Positions 35,656-43,093 of a stretch of DNA of 43,093 bases are shown here, one piece after another. A program made the translations under genes and the position numbers. The notes below the pieces were generated by a model, which was not told the DNA's origin, made no database searches, and saw only the letters and a program-made list of their open reading frames with translations. The stretch lies in assembly GCA_903825765.1 (NCBI GenBank), contig CAIKBU010000054.1:1-43093 (forward strand). Direction: 5' to 3'. Within the stretch, counting starts at the first letter, position 1. Each line of letters opens with the position of its first letter. Origin of the DNA: an uncultured Actinomycetes bacterium (GTDB lineage Bacteria; Actinomycetota; Acidimicrobiia; Acidimicrobiales; RAAP-2).

Positions 35656-37626
35656 CGCTGGCGGTTCCCAGGTCGGCGTAGCCGGAACGAGAGAATCGAC
35701 GCTCTCACTCTCAATGGCACGCAGATTGAGTGACGACACGGTTCGGGTGCCAGCGGGGTGCACGGGCGAGCCGAAGGCCTCATCGATCAAACGAGCCGCC
35801 TCTTCGCCATCAATGGTTTCGTGCTCGAGCAACGAACGGGTCAGTGCTTCGAGACCGGCTCGGTGCAACGTGAGAACCTCGATGGCCCGCGATTCTTGCT
35901 CGCGCAGAATCCGCTCGACTTCGTCGTCAATAACTCGTGATGTGTGGTCCGAGTAGTCACGGGTATGCATGAGGTCCTCGCCAAGGAACACCTGATTGTT
36001 GGAGCCCCAGGCCATTGGGCCAATCTCTTTGGACATACCCCATTCACGAACCATGCGACGGGCGAGGTCGGTGTTGCGCTGCAAGTCGTCGGCCGCGCCG
36101 GTCGACAGGTCTCCGTAGACGAGGAGCTCCGCTACTCGGCCACCCATGCGCATGCACAAGGAGTCCTCGAGGTGGGCCCGAGCCATAATGTGACGGTCTT
36201 CCTCCGGCAGGGTCATGGTGACACCGAGGGCCATGCCGCGCGGAATAATCGTGATCTTGTGCAGTGGGTCGGTCTTGGGCAAGACATACGCGAGTAGGGC
36301 GTGACCACTTTCGTGGAAGGCGATGCGCTCGCGTTCATCGTCCTGTAGGACCATGGAGTCACGCTGCTGCCCCATCATCACACGGTCACGGGCCGACTCG
36401 AAGTCTTCCATAGTGATGGTGGTGGCGTGGCGACGCACGGCGTGCAGCGCGGCTTCATTGACCAGGTTGGCCAAATCGGCACCACTAAAGCCCGGTGTGC
36501 CACGGGCAACCATCGAGAGTTCCACGCTGGCGTCGAGGGGCTTACTCTTCGAGTGCACTTGCAAAATCGGCAGGCGCTCGTCGAGGTCGGGCAGCGGAAC
36601 CACAATTTGACGGTCGAAGCGACCTGGGCGTAGGAGCGCTGGGTCCAGAACGTCGGGACGGTTGGTCGCGGCAAACATGACAACACCTTCGCTGGGGTCG
36701 AAACCGTCCATCTCACTCAGCATTTGGTTCAGGGTCTGCTCGCGCTCATCGTGTCCGCCACCAACGCCGGCCCCACGCTTGCGGCCGATCGAGTCGATTT
36801 CGTCGATGAAGACAATGGCGGGTGCTTGCTTACGGGCGGTTGCGAAGAGGTCGCGCACGCGGCTGGCGCCGACGCCAACGAACATTTCCATAAAGTCGGA
36901 GCCGGAAACGGAGAAGAAGGGCACACCCGCCTCGCCGGCGACGGCTCGCGCGAGCATCGTCTTACCGGTACCGGGGGGTCCGACGAGCAAAATACCCTTC
37001 GGAATTCTCGCACCGATTGCGCTGTAGCGCTCGGGGGACTTTAGAAAGTCCACCACTTCATTGATTTCCTGCTTGACGCCGTCGTACCCGGCGACATCAG
37101 CGAAGGTCGTCGTGGGTCGGTCCTGATTGAACTGCTTGGCCTTGGAGCGGCCAACCGACATCATGCCATTCATTTGCCCCTTGGCCTGGCGGTTCATGAA
37201 CCACAGCAGCCCGACAATCATGATGATCCAGATGATGTAGGGGAGGAGCAGTGAAAGGACGCCGGACTGGTTGACGAAGGTAACCGCGACCTTGCTTTGG
37301 CGCAACGCTGCTACTTCGGTGGTCAGGACGGGAATGGGACCGTTGGTCGTGTATTCGACGTTGTTGACGAGCTGACCAGTGATGACGCCGGTCGCGTTGT
37401 TGATCGCCGCGGTGAGTACTTGCTGACTTTGCGCATCGGCCACCAGTGTCGAGTAACTAATCGTCTTGACGTTGTGATTCGTGAACACGTAGGGAATGGC
37501 GAGAGCGCCGATGATGAAGGCGGCAATAGCGATCCAGAGGATGCGACGCTTCCCATCAGGGGACCCTGGGCCGCGCTGGGGCATAAATTTCTTGAGACCG
37601 GATTTGTCATTGGAAGGTGATGTCAT
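35641..37626 (-). CDS. ftsH: ATP-dependent zinc metalloprotease FtsH
   Basis: 661 aa membrane protease that degrades misfolded and short-lived proteins. TM1 ([20 protein letters not shown]), a periplasmic-side domain of about 80 residues, TM2 ([20 protein letters not shown]), then the AAA+ domain: [19 protein letters not shown] (Walker A), [15 protein letters not shown] (Walker B), [18 protein letters not shown] (second region of homology). The protease domain has [11 protein letters not shown] (HExxH zinc site) and [10 protein letters not shown] (third ligand region). All key residues are intact. A TAGGCT lies eight bases before the ATG. It is divergent from the CPBP gene. Confidence 0.97.
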   Translation of the reverse strand: MTSPSNDKSGLKKFMPQRGPGSPDGKRRILWIAIAAFIIGALAIPYVFTNHNVKTISYSTLVADAQSQQVLTAAINNATGVITGQLVNNVEYTTNGPIPVLTTEVAALRQSKVAVTFVNQSGVLSLLLPYIIWIIMIVGLLWFMNRQAKGQMNGMMSVGRSKAKQFNQDRPTTTFADVAGYDGVKQEINEVVDFLKSPERYSAIGARIPKGILLVGPPGTGKTMLARAVAGEAGVPFFSVSGSDFMEMFVGVGASRVRDLFATARKQAPAIVFIDEIDSIGRKRGAGVGGGHDEREQTLNQMLSEMDGFDPSEGVVMFAATNRPDVLDPALLRPGRFDRQIVVPLPDLDERLPILQVHSKSKPLDASVELSMVARGTPGFSGADLANLVNEAALHAVRRHATTITMEDFESARDRVMMGQQRDSMVLQDDERERIAFHESGHALLAYVLPKTDPLHKITIIPRGMALGVTMTLPEEDRHIMARAHLEDSLCMRMGGRVAELLVYGDLSTGAADDLQRNTDLARRMVREWGMSKEIGPMAWGSNNQVFLGEDLMHTRDYSDHTSRVIDDEVERILREQESRAIEVLTLHRAGLEALTRSLLEHETIDGEEAARLIDEAFGSPVHPAGTRTVSSLNLRAIESESVDSLVPATPTWEPPALPTV

Positions 37627-37634
37627 TAGTCCCC

Positions 37635-37640
37635 AGCCTA
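37635..37640 (-). promoter_or_regulatory. -10 element of ftsH
   Basis: TAGGCT on the minus strand, eight bases before the ATG at 37626; no Shine-Dalgarno is evident in the spacer (GGGGACTA is weak). Near-leaderless initiation is likely. Confidence 0.45.
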
Positions 37641-37690
37641 GAGGTAGGCCTCGAAGTTCTTTTCGGGCCGGCAGTGAGAGTGCCTCTTGT

Positions 37691-37696
37691 TAGCCT
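37691..37696 (+). promoter_or_regulatory. -10 element of the CPBP protease gene
   Basis: TAGCCT followed by GTG at five, ATG at eight and ATG at eleven bases. It faces the ftsH promoter across about 50 bases. Confidence 0.45.
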
Positions 37697-37704
37697 ACAA
37701 AGTG

Positions 37705-38445
37705 ATGATGACAACAAAAACGGCACGTCCCGGTGTGGGATATCTCCTCGTAGGAGCGGTTCTGGGGTACGTCGGTGGCCAAGTACTCGCCCTGCTGCTC
37801 GTCGTGCTCATTGGCGTCGCGAAGGGGCAGCACCACCTCGCGTCGTCGATTGATGCTTCCCCGGCGCCGTGGTGGGTAACGGCGGGCGGGTTTGTCGGAC
37901 TGTGGAGTGGCATGCTGGCGTTCGTCCGTTGGGCGGCTCGTACGGAATCGCTCCGTTGGCCGGCGGGAACCTGGCGCTTTGCCGGTATCACCGACGTCCT
38001 GTACGTGGCCCTCGGCGTTGGCTTGCAGGTCGTACTCGACCTTTGCTATCAGCCCTTCCACGCCCGATCACTCAATCATCCCGTCACCAACCTCTTTGGT
38101 GCCGCCCACGGGGCGGCCTTCGTACTGGTCGCCGTAATGACGACTGTTGGTGCCCCGTTGGTCGAGGAATGTTTCTTCCGCGGTGTGCTCTACCGCGGTC
38201 TGGCCCAGTCGTGGCGTGAACGCTGGGGACGTCGTGGTGTCGCCTTGGCCATGGTCTCGTCGGGGCTACTTTTTGGCCTCGCGCATGGTGAATTGGTGCA
38301 ACTCCCTGGATTGGCGGTAACCGGCGTCGTGCTCGCATTCGTCTATGAACGATCGCGGCGCTTGCTGCCCAGCGTGCTGGTGCACATCGGGTTCAACAGC
38401 CTCACGGTTATTGGGCTGGTACTCCAGCGAGGCGGCCACGCATGA
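37705..38445 (+). CDS. CPBP family intramembrane metalloprotease
   Basis: 246 aa, about six to seven TM segments. The catalytic motifs of the CPBP/Rce1 group are present: EECFFRGVLYRGL (EExxxR), GLLFGLAHGELVQLPG (HxxxE-type second motif) and LVHIGFNSLTV (HxxxN). Such proteases cleave membrane or lipidated peptides; some protect against bacteriocins. A reading from the TTG at 37687 would include the TAGCCT -10, so I choose the ATG at 37705; GTG 37702 and ATG 37708 are also possible. The stop overlaps the GT-C-like gene by four bases (ATGA). Confidence 0.93.
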   Translation: MMTTKTARPGVGYLLVGAVLGYVGGQVLALLLVVLIGVAKGQHHLASSIDASPAPWWVTAGGFVGLWSGMLAFVRWAARTESLRWPAGTWRFAGITDVLYVALGVGLQVVLDLCYQPFHARSLNHPVTNLFGAAHGAAFVLVAVMTTVGAPLVEECFFRGVLYRGLAQSWRERWGRRGVALAMVSSGLLFGLAHGELVQLPGLAVTGVVLAFVYERSRRLLPSVLVHIGFNSLTVIGLVLQRGGHA

Positions 38446-40790
38446 GTGATTCGCGTTGGTTGCGCCTTCTCGATATCGGTGGGCTGCTCGCCGTGATGGT
38501 CGTGACGTTTTGGTCCCTGCACCCGAATTTGTTGTTTTCGACGTCGCTCATCACCGGTGGTGATACGGGGTCACACGTCGCCGCCGCAGATTTCTTGCGT
38601 ACGAATGGGCTCTGGCACCTCACGCCGTGGTACCCCGGTTGGTTTGACGGTATGCCGCTGTACACGTTCTATTTCGTACTGCCCGACGTCCTCGCGGTGT
38701 TGGGGGGGCTCGTGATTCCCTTCACTATCTCATTCAAACTCATGACCGTGCTCGGATCGCTGCTGCTCCCGGTCGGGGCCTACGTCATGGCGCGGCAGTT
38801 TCGGGCGCCTCGTCCGATCCCCCTCGCCCTCGCCATGGCGACGCTGCCATTTCTCTTTGACGCAAATTTCACGATTGACGGTGGCAACCTCTTCTCTACG
38901 ATGGCGGGGGAGTACGCCTTTTCCCTCTCACTCGCCCTGTCGTTAGTGGCGATTGGCTATTTCGTCCGCGGCATGCGCACCGGTCGGGGCTACGTGGTTG
39001 CGGCGAGTGCGCTGGCCGCCACGCAGCTCGCCCACTTGCTTCCGTGGTTATTCGCCATCGTGATCATTGGCATTGTCATGATTCTCGAGGTACTGGCTCG
39101 TCACGGCTGGGGAGACCCGACGCAGCGCCGCGACACGGTTGACCTCACCCGCCCCATTCGTTTCAGCGTGGTCGCCGGCCTTCTTTCGTTGGCCTTCACG
39201 GCGTGGTGGTTTGCGCCATTTGCCAGCCTGCAGAACTACACCAACTCAATGGGATACACCAACGACGACGTGTCCTCGCTCCACGCGATTTTCTCCTTCC
39301 TCGGCTGGTTCAACGCCACCGGTGGCGCGTCGAGTGACCGTTGGGTCCTCGTGCTGGCGGCGCTCGGGTTCGTGGCCGCTTGGTGGTCGCGTCAGTTACT
39401 GGGCGTCACGCTGGCCCTGTGGTGCGCCGGGTCACTCGCGGCCTTCGTATACGACCCGCAGAGTGTGATCTGGAATGAACGCCTCGTTCCCTTTTGGTAC
39501 CTCGGTACGCACCTCTTGGCCGGTTGGTTTGTGGGCTACGGCCTGTGGTGGTGGTACCAACGTGGTCAGGTTCGTCGACAGGCCCAGGTCGATGCCATGG
39601 TCTTCGGCGACGATGATGCGACGCAGGACCCCGCCGACGTGATGCAACTGCACTCGTCGGCCAAGGAGTGGCTCGTGTCACAGAGTTATCGGTCGCTCTT
39701 CAATGCGACGGTGGCCGTCGTGACACTGGGGCTCGTTTCGACCGTGCCGGGGCTCCTGCCGCAGACGGCGGCCGCGCTCCATCTCAACACGTCGGGGAAT
39801 GAAGTTACGTCCTGGGCCGCCTTCAACTACGCCGGCTACCAGGGCCAAGCCGCCTGGCCGGAGTACCACGACCTGATGACGACCATGGCGACAACCGCCC
39901 ATCGCTACGGTTGCGGTCGGGCCATGTGGGAGTACGACAGTGGGGAGCAGCGATTTGGCACGCCCATGGCGCTGATGCTCTTGCCCTACTGGACGCACAA
40001 TTGCGTCGACTCTATGGAGGGGCTGTTCTTTGAGTCCTCAGCCACCACCCCCTACCACTTCTTAAATCAGGCGGAACTCTCCAGTGCGCCGAGTAATCCC
40101 CAAGTTGGCTTAACATACGGCGTCCTCAACGTCGCCCTCGGAGTGCAGCACCTGCAAATGCTGGGCGTCAAGTACTACATCGCCTTTTCGTCGAACACAC
40201 TGGCCCAGGCGCAGGCTGATCCCGACTTGCAACTCGTGGCGCAGTCGAAAGCCTGGCCCGCTCCGGGGGTGCGCTGGAGCATCTTTTTGATCAAGCACTC
40301 CTCCTTAGTGAGTGGGCTGGCGCATCTCCCCACCGTGGTGGCCCCGAGTGACACTGGTCGAGTGGCGTGGCTGGCCGCCAACGAACCGTGGTGGCTCGTG
40401 AAGTCGAACTGGTCGCATCTGCTCGCCGCGAGTGGACCCGCCAGCTGGCCTCGAGCGGGTCACCTTGCGACGGCGATGCAGGCGGCGAACTTGTTGCCCG
40501 TGCGCGTGAGCCACGTCCGACTTTCCTCGCAGCGGCTGAGCTTTGACGTTGACCGGATTGGGATTCCGGTGGAGGTCAAGATGTCGTACTTTCCCCGATG
40601 GCACGTGGCGGGGGCAACCGGGCCCTACCGAGTGAGTCCCAACCTGATGGTGGTGGTGCCGACTTCCCACCACGTCACCCTGACGTATGGCGCAACACCG
40701 TGGCAAACGGCCGGTGACGTCGTGACCGTAACAACCGTCATTCTCTGCTCCTGTGTTTTATTTCAGGGTTGGCGCCGCCGTCGCCGTTAG
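38442..40790 (+). CDS. Large GT-C-like membrane protein (PTPS-related / YfhO-type)
   Basis: 782 aa. About ten or more TM segments to about residue 460, then a long extracytoplasmic region (about 460-755) and a final TM (VVTVTTVILCSCVLF) with a polybasic end. After TM1 comes SLITGGDTGSHVAAADFLRT, the acidic outer loop (GGDxxxH) typical of lipid-linked-sugar-using GT-C transferases and of the 6-pyruvoyl-tetrahydropterin-synthase-related membrane family. It is therefore a candidate for transferring or modifying surface sugars from polyprenyl carriers (inference); the acceptor is unknown. It starts in an ATGA overlap with the CPBP gene, and phosphomannomutase follows after 12 bases. Confidence 0.82.
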   Translation: MSDSRWLRLLDIGGLLAVMVVTFWSLHPNLLFSTSLITGGDTGSHVAAADFLRTNGLWHLTPWYPGWFDGMPLYTFYFVLPDVLAVLGGLVIPFTISFKLMTVLGSLLLPVGAYVMARQFRAPRPIPLALAMATLPFLFDANFTIDGGNLFSTMAGEYAFSLSLALSLVAIGYFVRGMRTGRGYVVAASALAATQLAHLLPWLFAIVIIGIVMILEVLARHGWGDPTQRRDTVDLTRPIRFSVVAGLLSLAFTAWWFAPFASLQNYTNSMGYTNDDVSSLHAIFSFLGWFNATGGASSDRWVLVLAALGFVAAWWSRQLLGVTLALWCAGSLAAFVYDPQSVIWNERLVPFWYLGTHLLAGWFVGYGLWWWYQRGQVRRQAQVDAMVFGDDDATQDPADVMQLHSSAKEWLVSQSYRSLFNATVAVVTLGLVSTVPGLLPQTAAALHLNTSGNEVTSWAAFNYAGYQGQAAWPEYHDLMTTMATTAHRYGCGRAMWEYDSGEQRFGTPMALMLLPYWTHNCVDSMEGLFFESSATTPYHFLNQAELSSAPSNPQVGLTYGVLNVALGVQHLQMLGVKYYIAFSSNTLAQAQADPDLQLVAQSKAWPAPGVRWSIFLIKHSSLVSGLAHLPTVVAPSDTGRVAWLAANEPWWLVKSNWSHLLAASGPASWPRAGHLATAMQAANLLPVRVSHVRLSSQRLSFDVDRIGIPVEVKMSYFPRWHVAGATGPYRVSPNLMVVVPTSHHVTLTYGATPWQTAGDVVTVTTVILCSCVLFQGWRRRRR

Positions 40791-40793
40791 GCT
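40788..40793 (+). promoter_or_regulatory. -10 element of phosphomannomutase gene
   Basis: TAGGCT ending nine bases before the ATG at 40803, overlapping the last bases of the upstream gene. AAAGG lies between the -10 and the ATG, so a short leader with ribosome site is possible. Confidence 0.4.
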
Positions 40794-40802
40794 AAAGGTC
40801 TT

Positions 40803-42158
40803 ATGGACACCTCCCTCATTTTTAAGGCCTACGACGTACGTGGCACCTACCCCGACCAGATCAACGAAGAATTGGCCCGTGCCATTGGTTCGGCCTTCGC
40901 CACCTTCGTCGACGTGCCCCGCGTAGTCGTCGCCCGCGACATGCGACCGTCGGGTGTCTCCCTGACCGCGGCATTCGCGGAGGGAGTGCGCCGCGCCGGG
41001 GTCGAAGTCCTGGACCTCGGTCTCGCCTCGACCGACTTCCTCTACTACGCCTCGGGTCACCTCGACGCGCCGGGGGCCATGTTCACCGCGTCGCACAATC
41101 CCGCGGGGTACAACGGACTGAAGTTGTGCTTCGCCGGAGCGAAGCCCATCGGCTCTGAATCGGGGCTCAAAGAAATCGAGGCGATGGCGCACCAGTTCCT
41201 CGCGACGCCGGCCAGCGGTGACATGGCCGAACAGCACGACGTGTCGTTGATGAAGGAGTGGGTCGCCCACGTGCACTCCTTCGCCGACCTATCGGTGATG
41301 CGTCCGCTCAAGATTGTTGCCGACACCGCCAATGGGATGGGTGGCTTCATCGCCCCCGAGATCTTTGCGGGCCTCCCGTTCGACGTGGAGATCATGTACC
41401 CCGAACTCGACGGGACGTTTCCAAATCACCCCGCCGACCCCCTCAATCCCGAGAACATCGTCGACCTACAACGTCGCGTCTTGGAAGTGGGCGCCGACAT
41501 TGGTCTGGCGTTCGACGGTGACGCCGACCGAGTCTTCTTGATTGACGAGAAAGCGCAGCCCATTAGTGGTTCAACCACGACGGCCATGGTCGCCGCGTCG
41601 ATGCTGGACAAGCACCCCGGTGCCACCATCCTCTACAACGTGATCTGTTCGAAGTCGGTCCCCGCCGTGATTGCCGAACATGGCGGCGTCGGTGTGCGTA
41701 CGCGCGTGGGGCACAGTTACATCAAGTCGGCCATGGCGGAGACGAATGCCGTCTTCGGCGGTGAGCACTCGGGCCACTACTACTACCGTGAAAACTTCCG
41801 GGCCGACTCGGGCATTATTACCGCGATGGTGGTGCTCGAACTCCTCTGCCGCGCCAGGGTGCCACTGTCGGAACTCGTCGCTCCCTTCAATCGCTTTGCC
41901 GCTTCGGGAGAAATCAACACCACCGTTACGTCACCATCGGCGTCGGTCGCCGCGATTGCCGAGCTGCTTCGCATGGCCGGCGACGCCACGATTGACCTGA
42001 TGGATGGACTAACGGCGGACTTTGGCGGCTGGTGGTTCAATCTGCGCCCGTCCAACACCGAGCCCTTGCTCCGCCTCAATGTTGAAGCTGCCACTGATGA
42101 GGACGTGGCGCGCCACGTCGCTGACGTACGGGCCATGATTGCGGCGGTGGAGGCGTGA
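40803..42158 (+). CDS. manB: Phosphomannomutase / phosphoglucomutase
   Basis: Interconverts mannose 6-phosphate and mannose 1-phosphate (or the glucose forms), feeding GDP-mannose synthesis. 451 aa alpha-D-phosphohexomutase. The four active-site loops are visible: TASHNPAGYNGLK (phospho-Ser about 97), AFDGDADRVFLID (metal), GGEHSGHYYYR (sugar ring) and RPSNTEPLLRLNVEA (phosphate). It corresponds to the phosphomannomutase that precedes a Trm112-like gene in mycobacteria and Streptomyces (from memory). It overlaps that gene by four bases (GTGA). Confidence 0.96.
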   Translation: MDTSLIFKAYDVRGTYPDQINEELARAIGSAFATFVDVPRVVVARDMRPSGVSLTAAFAEGVRRAGVEVLDLGLASTDFLYYASGHLDAPGAMFTASHNPAGYNGLKLCFAGAKPIGSESGLKEIEAMAHQFLATPASGDMAEQHDVSLMKEWVAHVHSFADLSVMRPLKIVADTANGMGGFIAPEIFAGLPFDVEIMYPELDGTFPNHPADPLNPENIVDLQRRVLEVGADIGLAFDGDADRVFLIDEKAQPISGSTTTAMVAASMLDKHPGATILYNVICSKSVPAVIAEHGGVGVRTRVGHSYIKSAMAETNAVFGGEHSGHYYYRENFRADSGIITAMVVLELLCRARVPLSELVAPFNRFAASGEINTTVTSPSASVAAIAELLRMAGDATIDLMDGLTADFGGWWFNLRPSNTEPLLRLNVEAATDEDVARHVADVRAMIAAVEA

Positions 42159-42379
42159 GCCTCGATCCACGCCTCCTGGCCATTTTGTGCGATCCGCTGG
42201 ACCACGGCTCACTGCGGTACGTGCCGAGTGCCAATCTCCTCGTCAACCCCCGCACCAGCGTGGCGTACGAGATTCTCGACGGCATCGTGTCGCTGGTGCC
42301 GGGCGAAGGGCGCACGCTCAGCGCCGACGAACTGGCCGCGTTACTTGCGTTTGACGGCGTCGACACCGCGACGCGCTAG
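42155..42379 (+). CDS. Trm112-like small protein, zinc site mostly lost
   Basis: 74 aa. LLAILCDPLDHGSLRYVPSANLLVNPRTSVAYEILDGIVSLVPGE follows the Trm112/YcaR pattern of CPxCxxxL then CxxCxxxYPIxDGIPxML. Only the first Cys remains; the second pair reads NPRT, so it probably does not bind zinc. In other organisms Trm112 activates methyltransferases; here the role is unknown. It is coupled to phosphomannomutase by GTGA overlap, and its stop shares a CTAG with the convergent thiolase gene. Confidence 0.85.
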   Translation: MSLDPRLLAILCDPLDHGSLRYVPSANLLVNPRTSVAYEILDGIVSLVPGEGRTLSADELAALLAFDGVDTATR

Positions 42380-43093
42380 CGGCGAAGGTTCTCGACGATC
42401 AGGGCCATGCCCTGACCACCAGCCACACACATCGTTTCCAGCCCGTATCGTCCGCCGGAGTCCGTTAGGTCGTTGAGCATCGTCGTCAAAATGCGGACGC
42501 CCGTCATACCAAAGGGGTGTCCGAGGGCGATTGCGCCACCACGCTTGTTGAGCGTGCGCTGATCAACCCCCAGCGCCTTGGCGCTGGCGAGTACTTGTGC
42601 GGCGAAGGCCTCATTTATTTCAATTGCGTTGAAGTCGTCAATCGAGAGTCCGGCGCGACGCATGGCTTTTCGTGACGCTTCTACCGGTCCGAGCCCCATG
42701 ATCTCCGGGTCGAGTGCACTTAGTCCGGTCGACACTATCCGAGCCAGCGGGGTGAGTCCCCGCTCGCGGGCGAAGTGGTCACTCGTGATGACGACTGCTG
42801 CTGCTCCGTCGTTCAGGGGGCACGAATTACCGGCCGTCACCGTCCCGTCTGGTCGAAACGCCGGGGCGAGTGCCGCCAACGCCTCCATGCTTGACGTGCG
42901 TCGAGGTCCATCGTCGTGCTCAATGATGTCCCCCTCGGCGGTAGTGACAGGAAGTATCTCGTTCGAGAAGAATCCATTGTCTTGATTCGCCACCGCACGT
43001 TCTTGCGACCGTTGGGCGAACTCGTCCATTTCGAGGCGTGAGATCCCCGACAAGGCGGCGACGTTCTCCGCAGTTTGACCCATGTCGATGTAG
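42376..43093 (-). CDS. Acetyl-CoA acetyltransferase / thiolase, 5' end outside window
   Basis: C-terminal 239 residues of a thiolase; the frame stays open to the window end (preceding residues read YID before MGQTAENVAALSG). NGFFSNEILPV, RRTSSMEALAALAPAFRPDGTVTAGNSCPLNDGAAAVVI, the NEAFAAQVL signature, GGAIALGHPFGMTG (catalytic His) and MCVAGGQGMALIVE (second catalytic Cys) are all in place. The nucleophilic Cys is upstream, outside. It acts either in fatty acid beta-oxidation or in acetoacetyl-CoA formation. Its TAG lies on the CTAG palindrome shared with Trm112. Confidence 0.95.
   Translation of the reverse strand, partial: YIDMGQTAENVAALSGISRLEMDEFAQRSQERAVANQDNGFFSNEILPVTTAEGDIIEHDDGPRRTSSMEALAALAPAFRPDGTVTAGNSCPLNDGAAAVVITSDHFARERGLTPLARIVSTGLSALDPEIMGLGPVEASRKAMRRAGLSIDDFNAIEINEAFAAQVLASAKALGVDQRTLNKRGGAIALGHPFGMTGVRILTTMLNDLTDSGGRYGLETMCVAGGQGMALIVENLRR

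Overview
The window is a gene-dense, G+C-rich chromosomal segment from an actinobacterium, most likely of the class Acidimicrobiia or a close relative (inference). Supporting points are many GTG starts, coenzyme F420 genes (cofD, cofE), a 33-residue bS22-type ribosomal protein, DUF501, DUF5719 and a Trm112-like protein. Two gene neighbourhoods that I remember as separate in mycobacteria also occur here: metG-tatD-(rpfB position)-ksgA-ispE with prs-rplY-pth-mfd-mazG-eno-ftsB-DUF501-ppx, and fbiA/fbiB-manB-PMM-Trm112. I see no mobile element, CRISPR array, phage gene or rRNA. No stretch over 300 bases lacks a gene; the longest gap is about 124 bases (2094-2217).

Region by region. 1-4666: metG (5' end outside the window), tatD, a secreted PASTA/RlpA-like protein where relatives carry rpfB or yabE, ksgA and ispE. 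4667-6858 (minus): tiny bS22, a sensor kinase and its OmpR-type regulator. 6959-8402: tRNA-Gln, a GyrI-like protein and an alpha/beta hydrolase. 8451-19663: a long plus-strand housekeeping run (prs, rplY, pth, mfd, parvulin-like protein, mazG fused to a methylase domain, eno, ftsB-like, DUF501, ppx). 19697-22424: acetyltransferase, then a polyprenyl-phosphate-type glycosyltransferase and an NlpC/P60 cell-wall hydrolase on the minus strand. 22508-24450: an unusual UAA-anticodon tRNA, a membrane-anchored unknown and a nucleotide-sugar pyrophosphorylase. 24447-26068 (minus): cofE and cofD. 26104-35655: serine hydrolase, three GT4-like glycosyltransferases, a GDP-sugar reductase-like enzyme, a 1078-residue GT2/membrane protein and DUF5719. 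35641-37626 (minus): ftsH. 37705-42379: CPBP protease, a GT-C-like membrane protein, phosphomannomutase and Trm112-like. 42376-43093 (minus): the C-terminal part of a thiolase.

How the genes work together. Phosphomannomutase and the nucleotide-sugar pyrophosphorylase would supply GDP-mannose, which the reductase-like enzyme and the glycosyltransferases could use for a surface polymer; the large GT2/membrane protein, DUF5719 and the GT-C-like protein are good candidates for its assembly or export. The NlpC/P60 and PASTA/RlpA-like proteins act on or bind peptidoglycan.

Two architectural themes stand out. First, all six convergent gene pairs have no intergenic base at all, and three share one palindromic CTAG that carries both stop codons. 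Second, many transcription units start with a TAGNNT-like -10 element only 5-10 bases before the start codon, which points to leaderless or near-leaderless mRNAs and to tightly interleaved divergent promoters. All calls were made by reading the sequence; no database search was run.
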